DNA of 64,000 bases from Thalassotalea nanhaiensis (GTDB lineage: Bacteria > Pseudomonadota > Gammaproteobacteria > Enterobacterales > Alteromonadaceae), in NCBI RefSeq assembly GCF_031583575.1, contig NZ_CP134146.1:248001-312000 (forward strand), written 5' to 3'. Each line of letters opens with the position of its first letter. Position 1 is the stretch's first letter. Shown here in pieces: positions 8,910 to 20,795 of this stretch. Both the position numbers and the translations under genes were made by a program. The notes beneath the pieces are model-generated. The model was given only the letters and a program-made list of their open reading frames with translations, made no database searches and had not been told where the DNA came from.

Positions 8910-9794
8910 ATGTATCCATTAGATTATATCCAACCCGTATTTCGCCCACCTTCAGAGTGGAAGAGTTTAATTCTGCAAGTTACCAATGGCTGTTCATGGA
9001 ATAAATGCACGTTTTGTGACATGTATACTGACGAAGATAAAAAATTCAAACCGAAGAAACTTGACGTTATAGAACAAGAGTTAATTACTATTAAACAATC
9101 AGGTTTGCCTGTACGTAGAGTCTTTTTGGCCGATGGCGATGCGATGATGCTGCCATTTAATCGCCTAAAAGATATTTTGCAACTGATCCACAATTACTTT
9201 CCAAATGTGAGTCGAATTTCCAGTTATTGTTTACCCCGTAATTTAGGCAATAAAACTGTTGAACAACTCAGTGAACTTAAACAATTAGGTTTGAGTTTAA
9301 TGTATGTCGGCTGTGAAAGTGGTGACGATAAAGTGTTGGAGCTAATTGAAAAAGGTGAAACTTTTGAAACTTCGTTGGCAGCGTTAAATAAAATCAAAGA
9401 TGCTGGAATGAAATCTTCAGTAATGATTTTAAATGGCTTAGGTGGGCCAGAATATTCTGCGCAACATGCAGTTAATTCAGCAAAATTAATGAATGCCGCA
9501 CAGCCTGATTATTTATCAACATTAGTAGTGTCATTTCCTTTAGGGGAAGAACGCTTTGCGCAAAACTTTGACGGCAAATTTAGGCAACTACAGCAACAAG
9601 AACTGTTTATGGAAATGCATACGCTATTGGATAACCTAGAGCTAAATAAAACCATTTTTAGGTCCGATCATGCTTCTAATTACCTAGTATTAAAAGGAAT
9701 ATTAGGTAAAGATAAGCAGCACCTGTTAAGACAAGTAAATATGGCTCTGGACAACGCCATACCATTACGCAAAGAGTGGCAAAGAGGCTTATAA
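8910..9794 (+). CDS. Radical SAM protein
   Basis: 294 aa. The iron-sulfur cluster motif is at the N-terminus: C28, C33 and C36 in NGCSWNKCTFCDMY, i.e. C-x4-C-x2-C rather than the textbook C-x3-C-x2-C. A glycine-rich GGPEYS region and a GCESGDDKVL segment fit the SAM-binding barrel. It belongs to the small COG1032-like group with no cobalamin domain. Substrate is unknown. It begins 14 nt after the LysR stop. Nothing in the neighbourhood fixes its role. Confidence 0.75.
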   Translation: MYPLDYIQPVFRPPSEWKSLILQVTNGCSWNKCTFCDMYTDEDKKFKPKKLDVIEQELITIKQSGLPVRRVFLADGDAMMLPFNRLKDILQLIHNYFPNVSRISSYCLPRNLGNKTVEQLSELKQLGLSLMYVGCESGDDKVLELIEKGETFETSLAALNKIKDAGMKSSVMILNGLGGPEYSAQHAVNSAKLMNAAQPDYLSTLVVSFPLGEERFAQNFDGKFRQLQQQELFMEMHTLLDNLELNKTIFRSDHASNYLVLKGILGKDKQHLLRQVNMALDNAIPLRKEWQRGL

Positions 9795-9840
9795 TTAGCC
9801 AGTTTGTACTAACTAAAATAATAAACGCAAAGGATAATTA

Positions 9841-10872
9841 ATGGCGTACCCAAGTAGTAATAAAGGCTTCAGTTTGAATTTAATTGACGATTTAGAAGCA
9901 CCTTTAAGTGATCGAATCACTTTGATTGAAAAGCCAATACCCAAATTAAAACCTGGAGAGGTGTTAGTAAAAATGTTGGCAGCGCCAATTAATCCCTCTG
10001 ACTTGGTTTACTTAATGGGCAAGTATGGTCTTCCTCCGGTGGATGGTGCTTATGTCGGTTTTGAAGGCTGTGGAATAGTAGTAGCGGCCAATGCTGGTTT
10101 GTATGGTAAATGGTTAAATGGTAAACGTGTCGCAGTGTCAGCAACACCTGGCAAAGATGGCGTTTGGGCTCAATATGCAATAACCAAAGCGAATTACTGT
10201 CTACCGGTGCGCAAAGAAATAAGTAATGATCAGGCCTCTACTATTATCGTCAACCCTTGTACGTCAGTTTGCTTGGTTGAACGCGCTATTGAACTTGGCG
10301 CGAAAGCGATTGTTATAAACGCTGCGGCAAGCCAAGTAGGTAAAGGCGCTATTCGTTACGCAAAAATGCAGGGCATAAAGACTATTGCTACCGTTCGTTC
10401 ACAAAGCAATGTTGATGCTTTGCAAAAACTTGGTGCTGACAAGGTCATTTTAACTACTGCCGATACGTTTCGAAACGAGTTAAAACAGGCGAGTAAAGAT
10501 TTAAAGGCAACAGTATTGTTAGATGCAGTCGCTGATGTTGATACACCAAAAACAATGAGTTGTATGCCAAATGGCTCAACCGGCATTGTTTATGGTCGGT
10601 TAACCGAAACTCAAGATCCAATAGGTGGTCAGTTTTCAGTGGCAGATGTTATTTTTAAAACCCATAAAATAGAAGGTTTTTGGTTAGCCACTTACATCGG
10701 CAATGCTAAACCGTGGAAAGTGCTAGCGTTAAGTAAAAAAGTGCAAAAGCTATTTGCGCAAGGTATTTTTCAAACCGATATATATGGTCAGTTTGATTTT
10801 GGTGATTTCCCCAAAGCGCTTGAGCATTATGCTGTACACAAGAGTGATGGTAAGGTCATTTTAACGCCATAA
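9841..10872 (+). CDS. Zinc-independent MDR-family oxidoreductase
   Basis: 343 aa, medium-chain dehydrogenase/reductase. An N-terminal GroES-like domain (PINPSDLVYLMGKYG, GFEGCG) is followed by a Rossmann domain with NAAASQVGKGAIRYAK and RSQSNVDALQKLGAD. No catalytic or structural zinc cysteine cluster is evident, which points to the quinone oxidoreductase/enoyl reductase side of the family. It probably reduces an activated double bond with NADPH. Start ATG follows an AAAGGA site. A hairpin (10876-10901) separates it from the converging symporter gene. Confidence 0.75.
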   Translation: MAYPSSNKGFSLNLIDDLEAPLSDRITLIEKPIPKLKPGEVLVKMLAAPINPSDLVYLMGKYGLPPVDGAYVGFEGCGIVVAANAGLYGKWLNGKRVAVSATPGKDGVWAQYAITKANYCLPVRKEISNDQASTIIVNPCTSVCLVERAIELGAKAIVINAAASQVGKGAIRYAKMQGIKTIATVRSQSNVDALQKLGADKVILTTADTFRNELKQASKDLKATVLLDAVADVDTPKTMSCMPNGSTGIVYGRLTETQDPIGGQFSVADVIFKTHKIEGFWLATYIGNAKPWKVLALSKKVQKLFAQGIFQTDIYGQFDFGDFPKALEHYAVHKSDGKVILTP

Positions 10873-10875
10873 AGT

Positions 10876-10901
10876 TAGAGCATGTTATTAAACATGCTCT
10901 A
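10876..10901. terminator. Bidirectional terminator hairpin
   Basis: TAGAGCATGTT and AACATGCTCTA pair around a 4-nt ATTA loop between two convergent genes. The T tract on the plus side is interrupted, so strength is moderate. Confidence 0.65.
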
Positions 10902-10906
10902 TGATT

Positions 10907-12304
10907 TTATTTAGTACGACCCATCCAAGAGATAGCAAATGCCAGTGCAAATGGAATTAATCGCTCTAAATAATCTCCTGGTGGAGAAGGGAATAAACTT
11001 AAAATTACTGAGAGCACAAAGCCGGTAACAATTGCTGCAAAGGCAAACCGGCCGTCTACAGACTTACTCATTACCTTTACAATTAATAATGGCCCAAAAG
11101 CTGCGCCCAATGCGTTCCAGGCAAACAGTACACGAGAGAAAATATCTTCAGGCGCATATAATGCTAATAACATCGAAATGATACACATAACCACTACGGT
11201 TAAGCGTGAATAAAACAAACTTTTGCTGCTATTTTTATTGTCAATTACGTCATACGACATAGCCGACGCTGACACCAGTAACTGGCTGTCGGCGGTAGAC
11301 ATAATGGCTGATAAAATTGCAGCAATAATCACTCCGGCAACCACTGGTGGAAACAACATGTTTGTTACTTCTAACAATGCTTGTTCGTTATTCACTTCTG
11401 CCGCTAATAATACTTTTGCACACCAGCCAACAATTAACATGCCGCCAATTACAATGGTTGCCCAGCCGATGGCGATAATTTTAGCTTGTTGAACGGCTTT
11501 CTCATCGCGTAAAGCCATAATTCGGTTTACCACATGCGGTTGTCCCGGTTGACCTAAACCAATGCCCATTAACCCCACAATAAATGCAATGGCAATAAAC
11601 CCACTATGACTGCCCGTGAGTTGCATTTGAGTTTCAGTAAATATGTGATGCATTTGCATCCATAAATCAGTAAAGCCACCCACTGCAAATAAGCCGGCAA
11701 CAGGCAATACTAAACTGGCAATTGCCATTAATATGCCTTGCAGTGTGTCGGTTACACTAACCGCCCAAAATCCACCTAAAAGGGTGTAAATTAAAATGAT
11801 TGTAGTGCCCATTATGATGCTGCTTTCCATGGATACTTCAAAGGTGGAAGCAAAGGTTGTTCCTGCGGCTTGAAATTGCGCGGCAACATAAAAGGTAAAC
11901 GCAAAAACAATACAAAATGAACAAAACCAAATGATTGGTTTTTTAAACTTACCACTGCCACTTGCTAATAATTCAGTAAGGGTAACGGTTTGCTCTTTGG
12001 CCGCCTTGATTTGTAATTTAGGCGCTAACCATAACCAGTTAAATACATAGCCAAACAATACAGCCGGTACCAGCCAAACGGCAGATAATCCCATTGCATA
12101 AGCAGCTCCACTTACACCAAGTAAGGTCCAGGCCGAAGATGCACTGGCAGCAGAGCTGATGGCAGCAACCCATGGGCCTAAGCCACGGCCGCCGATAAAA
12201 TAATCTTCAGTAGAGTTAGTTTTGTGATTTGACCAAAAGCCAATACCAATAAGAACGATTTTGTAGATCACTAAAGTGACCAGAACAGTAGTTGTGTAAT
12301 CCAT
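10907..12304 (-). CDS. Sodium:solute symporter, PutP-like
   Basis: 465 aa, about 12-13 hydrophobic segments, SSS family. The N-terminal GGRGLGPWVAAISSAASASS and the central GLGQPGQPHVVNRIMALRD segments are characteristic of the sodium/proline symporter PutP and close relatives. MSTADSQLLVSASAMSYD carries the conserved sodium-site region. It is shorter than E. coli PutP (about 500 aa) at the C-terminus. It would import proline or a similar amino acid. No putA is adjacent, so proline specificity is inference. It is a single-gene unit. Confidence 0.82.
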   Translation of the reverse strand: MDYTTTVLVTLVIYKIVLIGIGFWSNHKTNSTEDYFIGGRGLGPWVAAISSAASASSAWTLLGVSGAAYAMGLSAVWLVPAVLFGYVFNWLWLAPKLQIKAAKEQTVTLTELLASGSGKFKKPIIWFCSFCIVFAFTFYVAAQFQAAGTTFASTFEVSMESSIIMGTTIILIYTLLGGFWAVSVTDTLQGILMAIASLVLPVAGLFAVGGFTDLWMQMHHIFTETQMQLTGSHSGFIAIAFIVGLMGIGLGQPGQPHVVNRIMALRDEKAVQQAKIIAIGWATIVIGGMLIVGWCAKVLLAAEVNNEQALLEVTNMLFPPVVAGVIIAAILSAIMSTADSQLLVSASAMSYDVIDNKNSSKSLFYSRLTVVVMCIISMLLALYAPEDIFSRVLFAWNALGAAFGPLLIVKVMSKSVDGRFAFAAIVTGFVLSVILSLFPSPPGDYLERLIPFALAFAISWMGRTK

Positions 12305-12409
12305 TGTACGTTTTTAGTTGTTATTATGAGGATTTATTCAATGATGATAACAATATACAACCCAAAATTCACCATAGCTTGCATTGTTAGTTTACTAAGG
12401 AAAATAACA

Positions 12410-13078
12410 TTATTTGTTGTCAGAGTGATTGTTCCAACTATCAAAGTGAATAGCCGACTCCAAAGGTCGCCTTGCTAACCAGCCATGCTTTTCAAGATCA
12501 GGTTGGTCATTAAAGTGCGACACATAACCGACACACAAGTAAGCAACAATATTAATATCATCAGGAATCTGCAATGCCTCTTTGATGACATCGTCATGAA
12601 CAATGCTAACCCAACCAATGCCAATATTTTCGGCCCTGGCGGCTAACCATAAATTTTGAATAGCGCAAACAGTGCTATAAAGATCCATTTCAGGTTTAAT
12701 TGTACGACCTAAAATGATCGGGCCGTTTCTACTTCTGTCGCAGGTAACGCAAATACCCATTGGAGACTCAAGAATGCCTTCCAACTTTAACTTTTTATAA
12801 GACTGAGATTTGTCATCAGTAAACATAGCGGCAGACTGAGCATGTGCCAATTCAAATCCGTGCTTTATTTTCTCTTTAGTTTGCTGATTCTTAACAACAA
12901 TAAAGTCCCAAGGCTGCATAAAACCAACGCTGGGTGCATGATGAGCCGCCTTTAATATTCGGCCTAATACGTCATCGGGAATAGGGTCTGATTTAAACTC
13001 AGCACGCACATCTCGGCGAGAGAAAATAGTTTTGTAAACGGCGTCGCGTTCTGTTTGGTTAATGTTCACTGGAGTCAC
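12410..13078 (-). CDS. bluB: 5,6-dimethylbenzimidazole synthase BluB
   Basis: 222 aa, nitroreductase-fold flavoprotein. IFSRRDVRAEF, HHAPSVGFMQPWDFIVV, the SPMGICVTCDRSR segment and ENIGIGWVSI match BluB rather than ordinary nitroreductases. BluB cannibalises reduced FMN with oxygen to make the lower ligand of vitamin B12. No other cobalamin gene is nearby, so the enzyme probably serves B12 synthesis or remodelling encoded elsewhere. Confidence 0.85.
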   Translation of the reverse strand: MTPVNINQTERDAVYKTIFSRRDVRAEFKSDPIPDDVLGRILKAAHHAPSVGFMQPWDFIVVKNQQTKEKIKHGFELAHAQSAAMFTDDKSQSYKKLKLEGILESPMGICVTCDRSRNGPIILGRTIKPEMDLYSTVCAIQNLWLAARAENIGIGWVSIVHDDVIKEALQIPDDINIVAYLCVGYVSHFNDQPDLEKHGWLARRPLESAIHFDSWNNHSDNK

Positions 13079-13197
13079 AAACTAATAAGTTGTAAGGGAG
13101 TTGGCTAATGATATAGAGGTTGAGTTAAACCGCCAATAATTTTCTTGCTTTGATTGATTATGATGAAATTTTATGCAAAATAAATTTGCACTTATCA

Positions 13198-13235
13198 ATT
13201 ACATGTGTAATCCTTATTTAAATTACAAGTGTAAT
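13198..13235. promoter_or_regulatory. Paired BlaI-type operators
   Basis: ATTACATGTGTAAT (13198-13211) and ATTACAAGTGTAAT (13222-13235) are two dyads of the TACA/TGTA type bound by BlaI/MecI repressors, 24 bp apart, just upstream of a blaI-like gene. A TTGCAC at 13186-13191 and TAATCC at 13208-13213 could be the -35 and -10, placing the first dyad over the promoter. This strongly suggests autorepression. Confidence 0.8.
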
Positions 13236-13245
13236 CGATGGGCAT

Positions 13246-13620
13246 ATGATAGAAATAAGTAAAGCAGAATTTGAAGTATTGGAAGCTCTTTGGATGAATT
13301 ATCCCGCGAGTGCCAATGACATTATTAACAAATTAAATGAAGAAAAGACCTGGCACGACAAAACCGTTAAAACACTTTTAAACCGCATGGTGAAAAAGGG
13401 TGCAATAAGTTTTGAAAAGCAACAAAGGCACTATTTATATTCACCCCTGTTAGAGCGAGAATCTTACACCTACAAAGAAGGCAAGAGTTTAGTCGAGCGC
13501 TTTTTTGGAGGAAGAATTGCACCTTTGGTTGCTGGTTTTGCAAAAACTGAAAAGTTATCAAAAGACGACATTGATGACCTGAAAAAAGTAATTGCTCAAT
13601 GGGAGAAGGATAATGATTGA
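13246..13620 (+). CDS. BlaI/MecI-family transcriptional repressor
   Basis: 124 aa winged-helix protein. ISKAEFEVLEALW, SANDIINKLNEEKTWHDKTVKTLLNRMVKKGAISFEK is the DNA-binding domain in BlaI form, and the C-terminal helices form the dimerisation region. The TVKTLLNRL-type recognition region is conserved. Two matching operators lie directly upstream. Its stop overlaps the start of the M56 peptidase gene by 8 nt (ATGATTGA), the usual pairing of a repressor with its inactivating protease. Confidence 0.88.
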   Translation: MIEISKAEFEVLEALWMNYPASANDIINKLNEEKTWHDKTVKTLLNRMVKKGAISFEKQQRHYLYSPLLERESYTYKEGKSLVERFFGGRIAPLVAGFAKTEKLSKDDIDDLKKVIAQWEKDND

Positions 13621-14818
13621 TTGGCTTATTGAGCAGCAACTTGTCTTGTCTTCATTATTAATAGTACTGATTTTTTGTGAAACAAAACTGTTGCCGGCAC
13701 TTGGCGCAAAATTTTGCTATGGCTTATACGCGGCGATACCCGTGGCATTAGTATTGGCTAATATGCCAGAGATATTAAAACCTGAACTTGCACCGCAAAT
13801 AAGCCGTTATTTAGTGGCAATTAATAACAATAATGTAGCAATAGATAACAGCGTTATTTGGTTGACCGCTTGGTGCGTAGGTTGCTTTATTGTTATTGCC
13901 TCAAGCACTTTTTCACACCTGCAATTGCGAACTGCAGAAGTAGCGATAAAGCCGAACAGTAATACTGAAGCGCTTAACTTACCTGATTCATTAACCCCCT
14001 ATGTAAGTAAGCATGTGGCAAGTCCGTTATTAATAGGATTACTTTTTCCAAAACTCATATTGCCAAAAAATTATTTGCAGATGTACAGCGCAAAACAGTT
14101 GGCCATGGTGATAGAGCACGAAGTTGTGCATTTTAAACGCCAGGATACTCGCTGTAATTTTATCGCGCTGATCTTATTAAGCCTATTTTGGTTTAACCCA
14201 TTAATGTGGCTTGGTTATAAAAGCTTTAGAAGGCTGCAAGAAATCTCTTGTGATGAGAGCGTTTTAACTGACAAAAATACCGATGAAAAAATTCAATACA
14301 GTAAAGCGATGTTACTTAGTATCGAAAATACTAATAACCAGCTTTATGCATACACCCACTACACAGAGAAGCAAACTATGTTAAAAAGATTAAATTTTAT
14401 TAAACAAAAACAACAGAACAAGCCTTTCGTTAAAGTTACTATGTTAGCGCTTATAGCAAGTTTATTAAGCAGTATGGCCATTGCCGAAAATACTCCCGCA
14501 GCTAAAAGTGCCGATGAGGTTGTTGCACCTGTAATGCGAGTTGAGCCAATTTACCCAGAAAAAGCGGTAAAAGAGAATTTAAATGGCTCTGTGGTTTTAC
14601 AGTTTGATGTAACTGCTGCCGGTAAAGTAGAGAATGTAATTGTGATAAACGCAGAGCCTAAAAAGATATTCGACAAGTCAGCGAAAATAGCCTTAAGGCA
14701 GTGGCAATACCAAAGCTCTAGTCATGGTTTGAAGAACCAACTTGTACAATTAGATTTTGTGACTAAAAACAATGAAAAATCTGAAAGTTTAGTCGAACGA
14801 ATTAAAGTGACCCAGTAA
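13613..14818 (+). CDS. M56 (BlaR1-type) peptidase with C-terminal TonB domain
   Basis: 401 aa from ATG 13613, the start that overlaps the repressor stop; an upstream in-frame start at 13592 lies inside the repressor gene. N-terminal membrane helices precede a BlaR1-type zinc protease domain with HEVVH at about residues 169-173 and a downstream CDESVL motif. A further membrane helix (near KVTMLALIASLLSSMAIA) leads to a TonB C-terminal-like domain (PVMRVEPIYPEKAVKENLNGS, then WQYQ). No penicillin-binding sensor domain is present, so the signal is not obviously a beta-lactam. Probably it cleaves the paired repressor upon an envelope signal. Confidence 0.82.
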   Translation: MIDWLIEQQLVLSSLLIVLIFCETKLLPALGAKFCYGLYAAIPVALVLANMPEILKPELAPQISRYLVAINNNNVAIDNSVIWLTAWCVGCFIVIASSTFSHLQLRTAEVAIKPNSNTEALNLPDSLTPYVSKHVASPLLIGLLFPKLILPKNYLQMYSAKQLAMVIEHEVVHFKRQDTRCNFIALILLSLFWFNPLMWLGYKSFRRLQEISCDESVLTDKNTDEKIQYSKAMLLSIENTNNQLYAYTHYTEKQTMLKRLNFIKQKQQNKPFVKVTMLALIASLLSSMAIAENTPAAKSADEVVAPVMRVEPIYPEKAVKENLNGSVVLQFDVTAAGKVENVIVINAEPKKIFDKSAKIALRQWQYQSSSHGLKNQLVQLDFVTKNNEKSESLVERIKVTQ

Positions 14819-14846
14819 GCCTTTATTAATTAAACGACACAAACAA

Positions 14847-14877
14847 AAACAGCACCTAATTAGGTGCTGTTTTTTTG
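14847..14877. terminator. Terminator after the M56 gene
   Basis: AAACAGCACCTAA pairs with TTAGGTGCTGTTT at 14847-14872, followed by a T run. It ends the blaI-M56 transcript and may also serve metJ in reverse. Confidence 0.9.
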
Positions 14878-14930
14878 CTTATCCTCCTGAACCATGTATG
14901 GGGTAAAAGGAGGATTGATTAAGCAATTAC

Positions 14931-15257
14931 TTATTCTTGTTCTTCATACTCAGAAAAGTCTGTAACGCCTTGCTCTTCTAGAATTTTACGAACACTTTCC
15001 GGTAAGATTTGCTCATTACCTTTAGCTAAATCACTATCGTCTGGTAATGGTTGCCCCGTAAACGCATGTAAAAATGCTTCACAAAGTAATTCACTATTTG
15101 TGGCGTGACGCAAATTTTGCACTTGTCTGCGTGTTCTTTCGTCAGTTAGAACTTTTAATACACGCAACGGTATAGATACAGTGATTTTTTTAACTTGCTC
15201 ACTTTTTTTACCGTGTTGTGCATAAGGATTGATGTATTCCCCATTCCATTCAGCCAT
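14931..15257 (-). CDS. metJ: Methionine repressor MetJ
   Basis: 108 aa, near-complete match to MetJ: the N-terminal [20 protein letters not shown], the ribbon strand [20 protein letters not shown], and [30 protein letters not shown]. The dimer inserts a beta-ribbon into tandem 8-bp Met boxes with S-adenosylmethionine as corepressor. It is transcribed divergently from metB across about 200 bp that contains several Met boxes, giving control of metBLF and of itself. Confidence 0.97.
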   Translation of the reverse strand: MAEWNGEYINPYAQHGKKSEQVKKITVSIPLRVLKVLTDERTRRQVQNLRHATNSELLCEAFLHAFTGQPLPDDSDLAKGNEQILPESVRKILEEQGVTDFSEYEEQE

Positions 15258-15348
15258 CGATATTCCCCATTAATATAAATTTTCTAAATCTTTCTTGTTA
15301 TATATAAATTGTACTAGCTATAGATTTCTAGTCAACATCTAAAAGCAA

Positions 15349-15364
15349 AGATGTTTAGATGGCT
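15349..15364. promoter_or_regulatory. Met box pair on the metJ side
   Basis: AGATGTTT and AGATGGCT are adjacent 8-mers, each matching the MetJ consensus AGACGTCT at five of eight positions. An AGATTTCT at 15322-15329 is another possible box nearer metJ. Probably autoregulation of metJ. Confidence 0.55.
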
Positions 15365-15388
15365 AAAACTTCTTGACCTTGGAGGTGA

Positions 15389-15420
15389 ATACGTTTAGAT
15401 TTATAGACGTCTAAACATCT
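15389..15420. promoter_or_regulatory. Met box array over the metB promoter
   Basis: Four consecutive 8-mers, ATACGTTT, AGATTTAT, AGACGTCT (a perfect Met box at 15405-15412) and AAACATCT, form a MetJ array. A TTGACC at 15373-15378 and TAGATT at 15396-15401 with a 17-bp spacer make a credible metB promoter overlapped by the array. Confidence 0.85.
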
Positions 15421-15461
15421 AGTTTTAAATTTACACCAAAATAACTGACGAAGAGCTGATT

Positions 15462-16627
15462 ATGAAACACGATAAATTGAATACAATAGCTGTACAAGCT
15501 GGCATAAATAGTGATGAACATCATGGTGCTGTTGTACCTGCTATGCATTTATCGAGCACCTATAGTTTAAAAGGCTTTAATGAAAAGCGTCAGTATGATT
15601 ATTCTCGTAGCGGTAACCCAACCCGTACAACACTCGCTGAGGTGATTGCCGATTTGGAAGGTGGCACAACTGGTGTGATTACCAGTACCGGTATGTCTGC
15701 AATTCATTTGGTATGCCAATTACTTACCAGTGAAGATACCTTGCTTATTCCACATGATTGTTATGGTGGCAGTTATCGTTTATTTACTCATTTAGCCGCG
15801 CGCGGAGTATTTAAGTTACAGGTAGTGGACCAAACAAATGAGCAGCAACTTAATGAAGCACTTGCGCAAAAGCCTAAGTTGGTGTTGTTAGAAACACCGA
15901 GTAATCCATTGTTACGTCTTGTTGATATCGCAAAAATTTGTCAGCAAGCGAAAGCTGTCGGCGCCTTGGTTGCGGTAGACAACACCTTTTTATCACCTTT
16001 ATTACAACGCCCGTTAGACCTAGGTGCAGACATTGTTATTCATTCAACCACCAAATTTATCAATGGTCACTCAGATGTAGTAGGCGGTGCGGTGGTTACC
16101 AAAGACGCTGAGCTTGGAGAAACATTAACGTGGTGGGCAAATTGTATTGGTATTACCGGCTCACCATTTGATAGCTATTTAACCCTGCGCGGCATTAAAA
16201 CTTTGCCGATTCGTTTAAAGCAGCATGACGAAAATACCAAGCAATTAGTACAGTTTTTACAAAGCCACCCGGCTATTAACACTATTCATTACCCAGGTTT
16301 GGTAGACCACCCTGGGCATGACATTGCCAAAAAACAGCAAGCCGGTTTTGGCAGCATGTTTTCATTCGAACTTAATGGCGGTGTTGACGAAGTTAAAGCA
16401 TTGTTTGCCAATGTTAAGCTGTTTACCTTAGCGCAATCATTAGGCGGCGTTGAAAGCCTTATTTCTCATCCATCGACTATGACTCATGCCGGTATGGATT
16501 TAGATGCACAAAAAGCGGCAGGTATTAGCCAAACGCTTATTAGAGTGTCTGTTGGCTTGGAAGATATTAGCGATATTATTGAAGACTTAAACCATGCATT
16601 AACTGCATCACAAGCGGTGGGTAACTA

Positions 16628-16628
<1 letters not shown>
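15462..16628 (+). CDS. metB: Cystathionine gamma-synthase
   Basis: 388 aa PLP enzyme of the Cys/Met metabolism family. YSRSGNPTRTTLAE, the DNTFLSPLLQRPLDLGADIV segment and the PLP lysine in HSTTKFINGHSD are clear. It condenses an activated homoserine with cysteine to cystathionine in transsulfuration to methionine. First gene of metB-metL-metF under MetJ control. Its stop overlaps the metL start by one base (TAATG). Assignment over cystathionine beta-lyase rests on context and length. Confidence 0.93.
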
Positions 16629-19959
<3,331 letters not shown>

Positions 19960-19986
19960 AGCCTTCCTCCCTAGCTTGTATATAAC

Positions 19987-20022
19987 AAACGCCATTCTGA
20001 GAGATCTGAATGGCGTTTTTTA
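19987..20022 (+). terminator. metF terminator
   Basis: AAACGCCATTC (19987-19997) pairs perfectly with GAATGGCGTTT (20008-20018), followed by T residues. It closes the metBLF operon and separates it from the cassette array. Confidence 0.92.
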
Positions 20023-20051
20023 TGATAATAATAATTCTCAGTAATTCCTCA

Positions 20052-20083
20052 TTCAGTTTAGACTTTTCATGGACTAAACTGAA
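20052..20083. repeat. 10-bp inverted repeat at array boundary
   Basis: TTCAGTTTAG (20052-20061) and CTAAACTGAA (20074-20083) are a perfect inverted repeat with a 12-nt spacer. It lies between the metF terminator and the first cassette. Function unknown: it could be an operator, a weak terminator or part of the former insertion boundary. Confidence 0.6.
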
Positions 20084-20164
20084 CAGTTTGAATTTAATAT
20101 AGTTTACTGTAAGTTAAAGATAAAAAAGGTAGGCGCAATTACTAAGACGTCTACATAAGAAGCT

Positions 20165-20171
20165 GTTATAT
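20165..20171 (+). other. First cassette core site (possible attI remnant)
   Basis: GTTATAT matches the integron core GTTRRRY closely and sits 18 nt before the first cassette gene. No attC-like palindrome precedes it, so it may be the attI side of a lost integron platform, or a relic of a deleted cassette. Confidence 0.45.
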
Positions 20172-20189
20172 GCAAAAGGAGAATTGCAC

Positions 20190-20414
20190 ATGAATATCAA
20201 TGTAACACTTGTAGGCCAGATAGTTTTCTATTCTATGTTTTTCGCAGGAGGCTTAAGTTATTACTTGGGCAAACGTAAGACGAACAACCCCAAAATAGCA
20301 GTCCTCATTGGGGTTTTCTTATGTATTACGCCTCCATTAAATTTAGTTTATCTCGTCGTGTTGTTGTTGAAAAATGATGCGGTGCAGATCAACAAAATTG
20401 ATAGCAGTGTGTAA
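20190..20414 (+). CDS. Small membrane protein, cassette gene
   Basis: 74 aa from ATG 20190, chosen because an AAAAGGAG site lies 8 nt upstream; a TTG six bases earlier is poorer. Two hydrophobic segments (about residues 8-23 and 36-59) separated by a basic loop, GKRKTNNPK, suggest a two-helix inner-membrane protein. Family not recognised. First gene of the cassette array. Confidence 0.6.
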   Translation: MNINVTLVGQIVFYSMFFAGGLSYYLGKRKTNNPKIAVLIGVFLCITPPLNLVYLVVLLLKNDAVQINKIDSSV

Positions 20415-20419
20415 TTTGC

Positions 20420-20517
20420 ATATAACAAGCAATTAAACAGGGACAAAAAACAGTTTGCTGTTGTTCGTTCCTCACATTTTAGCAAACAATTTTTTGCCCA
20501 TTAATTGGGCGTTATAG
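20420..20517 (+). other. attC site 1
   Basis: 98 bp from ATATAAC to GTTATAG. Inner arms TTTGCT and AGCAAA, right end GCCCATTAATTGGGCGTTAT. Full-length and representative of the local attC subfamily. Confidence 0.92.
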
Positions 20518-20608
20518 CGAAAGGTTAATTTTCGAGAAATTTGATATTTATATTTTTGTCCCTATATCAATAGTTATTACAGCAGCAATTAATTCAGGGA
20601 GATAAATT

Positions 20609-20788
20609 GTGATTGCAGACATAATGTCTATCTTTCAACCTTCATTGAAAAATCTAGATAAAGCCAAAGAAAGAAAATTAGATCAATATGAGAATGGCGA
20701 CGATTCAAAGGTAAGAGCTGAATTAGATAAAATACTTAAAGAAGGGCTTTCACCTAATAGCTTTAAAAAAGAAAAAAAAGACATATAG
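20609..20788 (+). CDS. 59-aa hypothetical protein, cassette gene
   Basis: A short frame beginning with GTG 20609, preceded by a GGGAG site, and ending with TAG at 20786-20788. The translation is highly charged and lysine-rich: it starts MIADIMSIFQPSLKNLDK and ends KKEKKDI, and is probably a helical soluble peptide. It occupies the expected cassette position between attC 1 and a truncated attC. Family not recognised. Confidence 0.55.
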   Translation: MIADIMSIFQPSLKNLDKAKERKLDQYENGDDSKVRAELDKILKEGLSPNSFKKEKKDI

Positions 20789-20795
20789 TAATTCG

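Noticed and set aside
13246-14818. BlaI/M56 pair as regulator of the metallo-beta-lactamase cassette
   Set aside because: The M56 protein has no penicillin-sensing domain, the cassette lies about 6.6 kb away, and no BlaI-type dyad was seen before it.
20145-20152. Perfect Met box AGACGTCT just before the array
   Set aside because: A single isolated box; MetJ needs adjacent boxes, and the neighbouring 8-mers do not match. Probably chance.
19960-20189. Search for an integron integrase next to the first cassette
   Set aside because: No open frame of useful length or tyrosine recombinase motif exists on either strand here or at 38347-38361.
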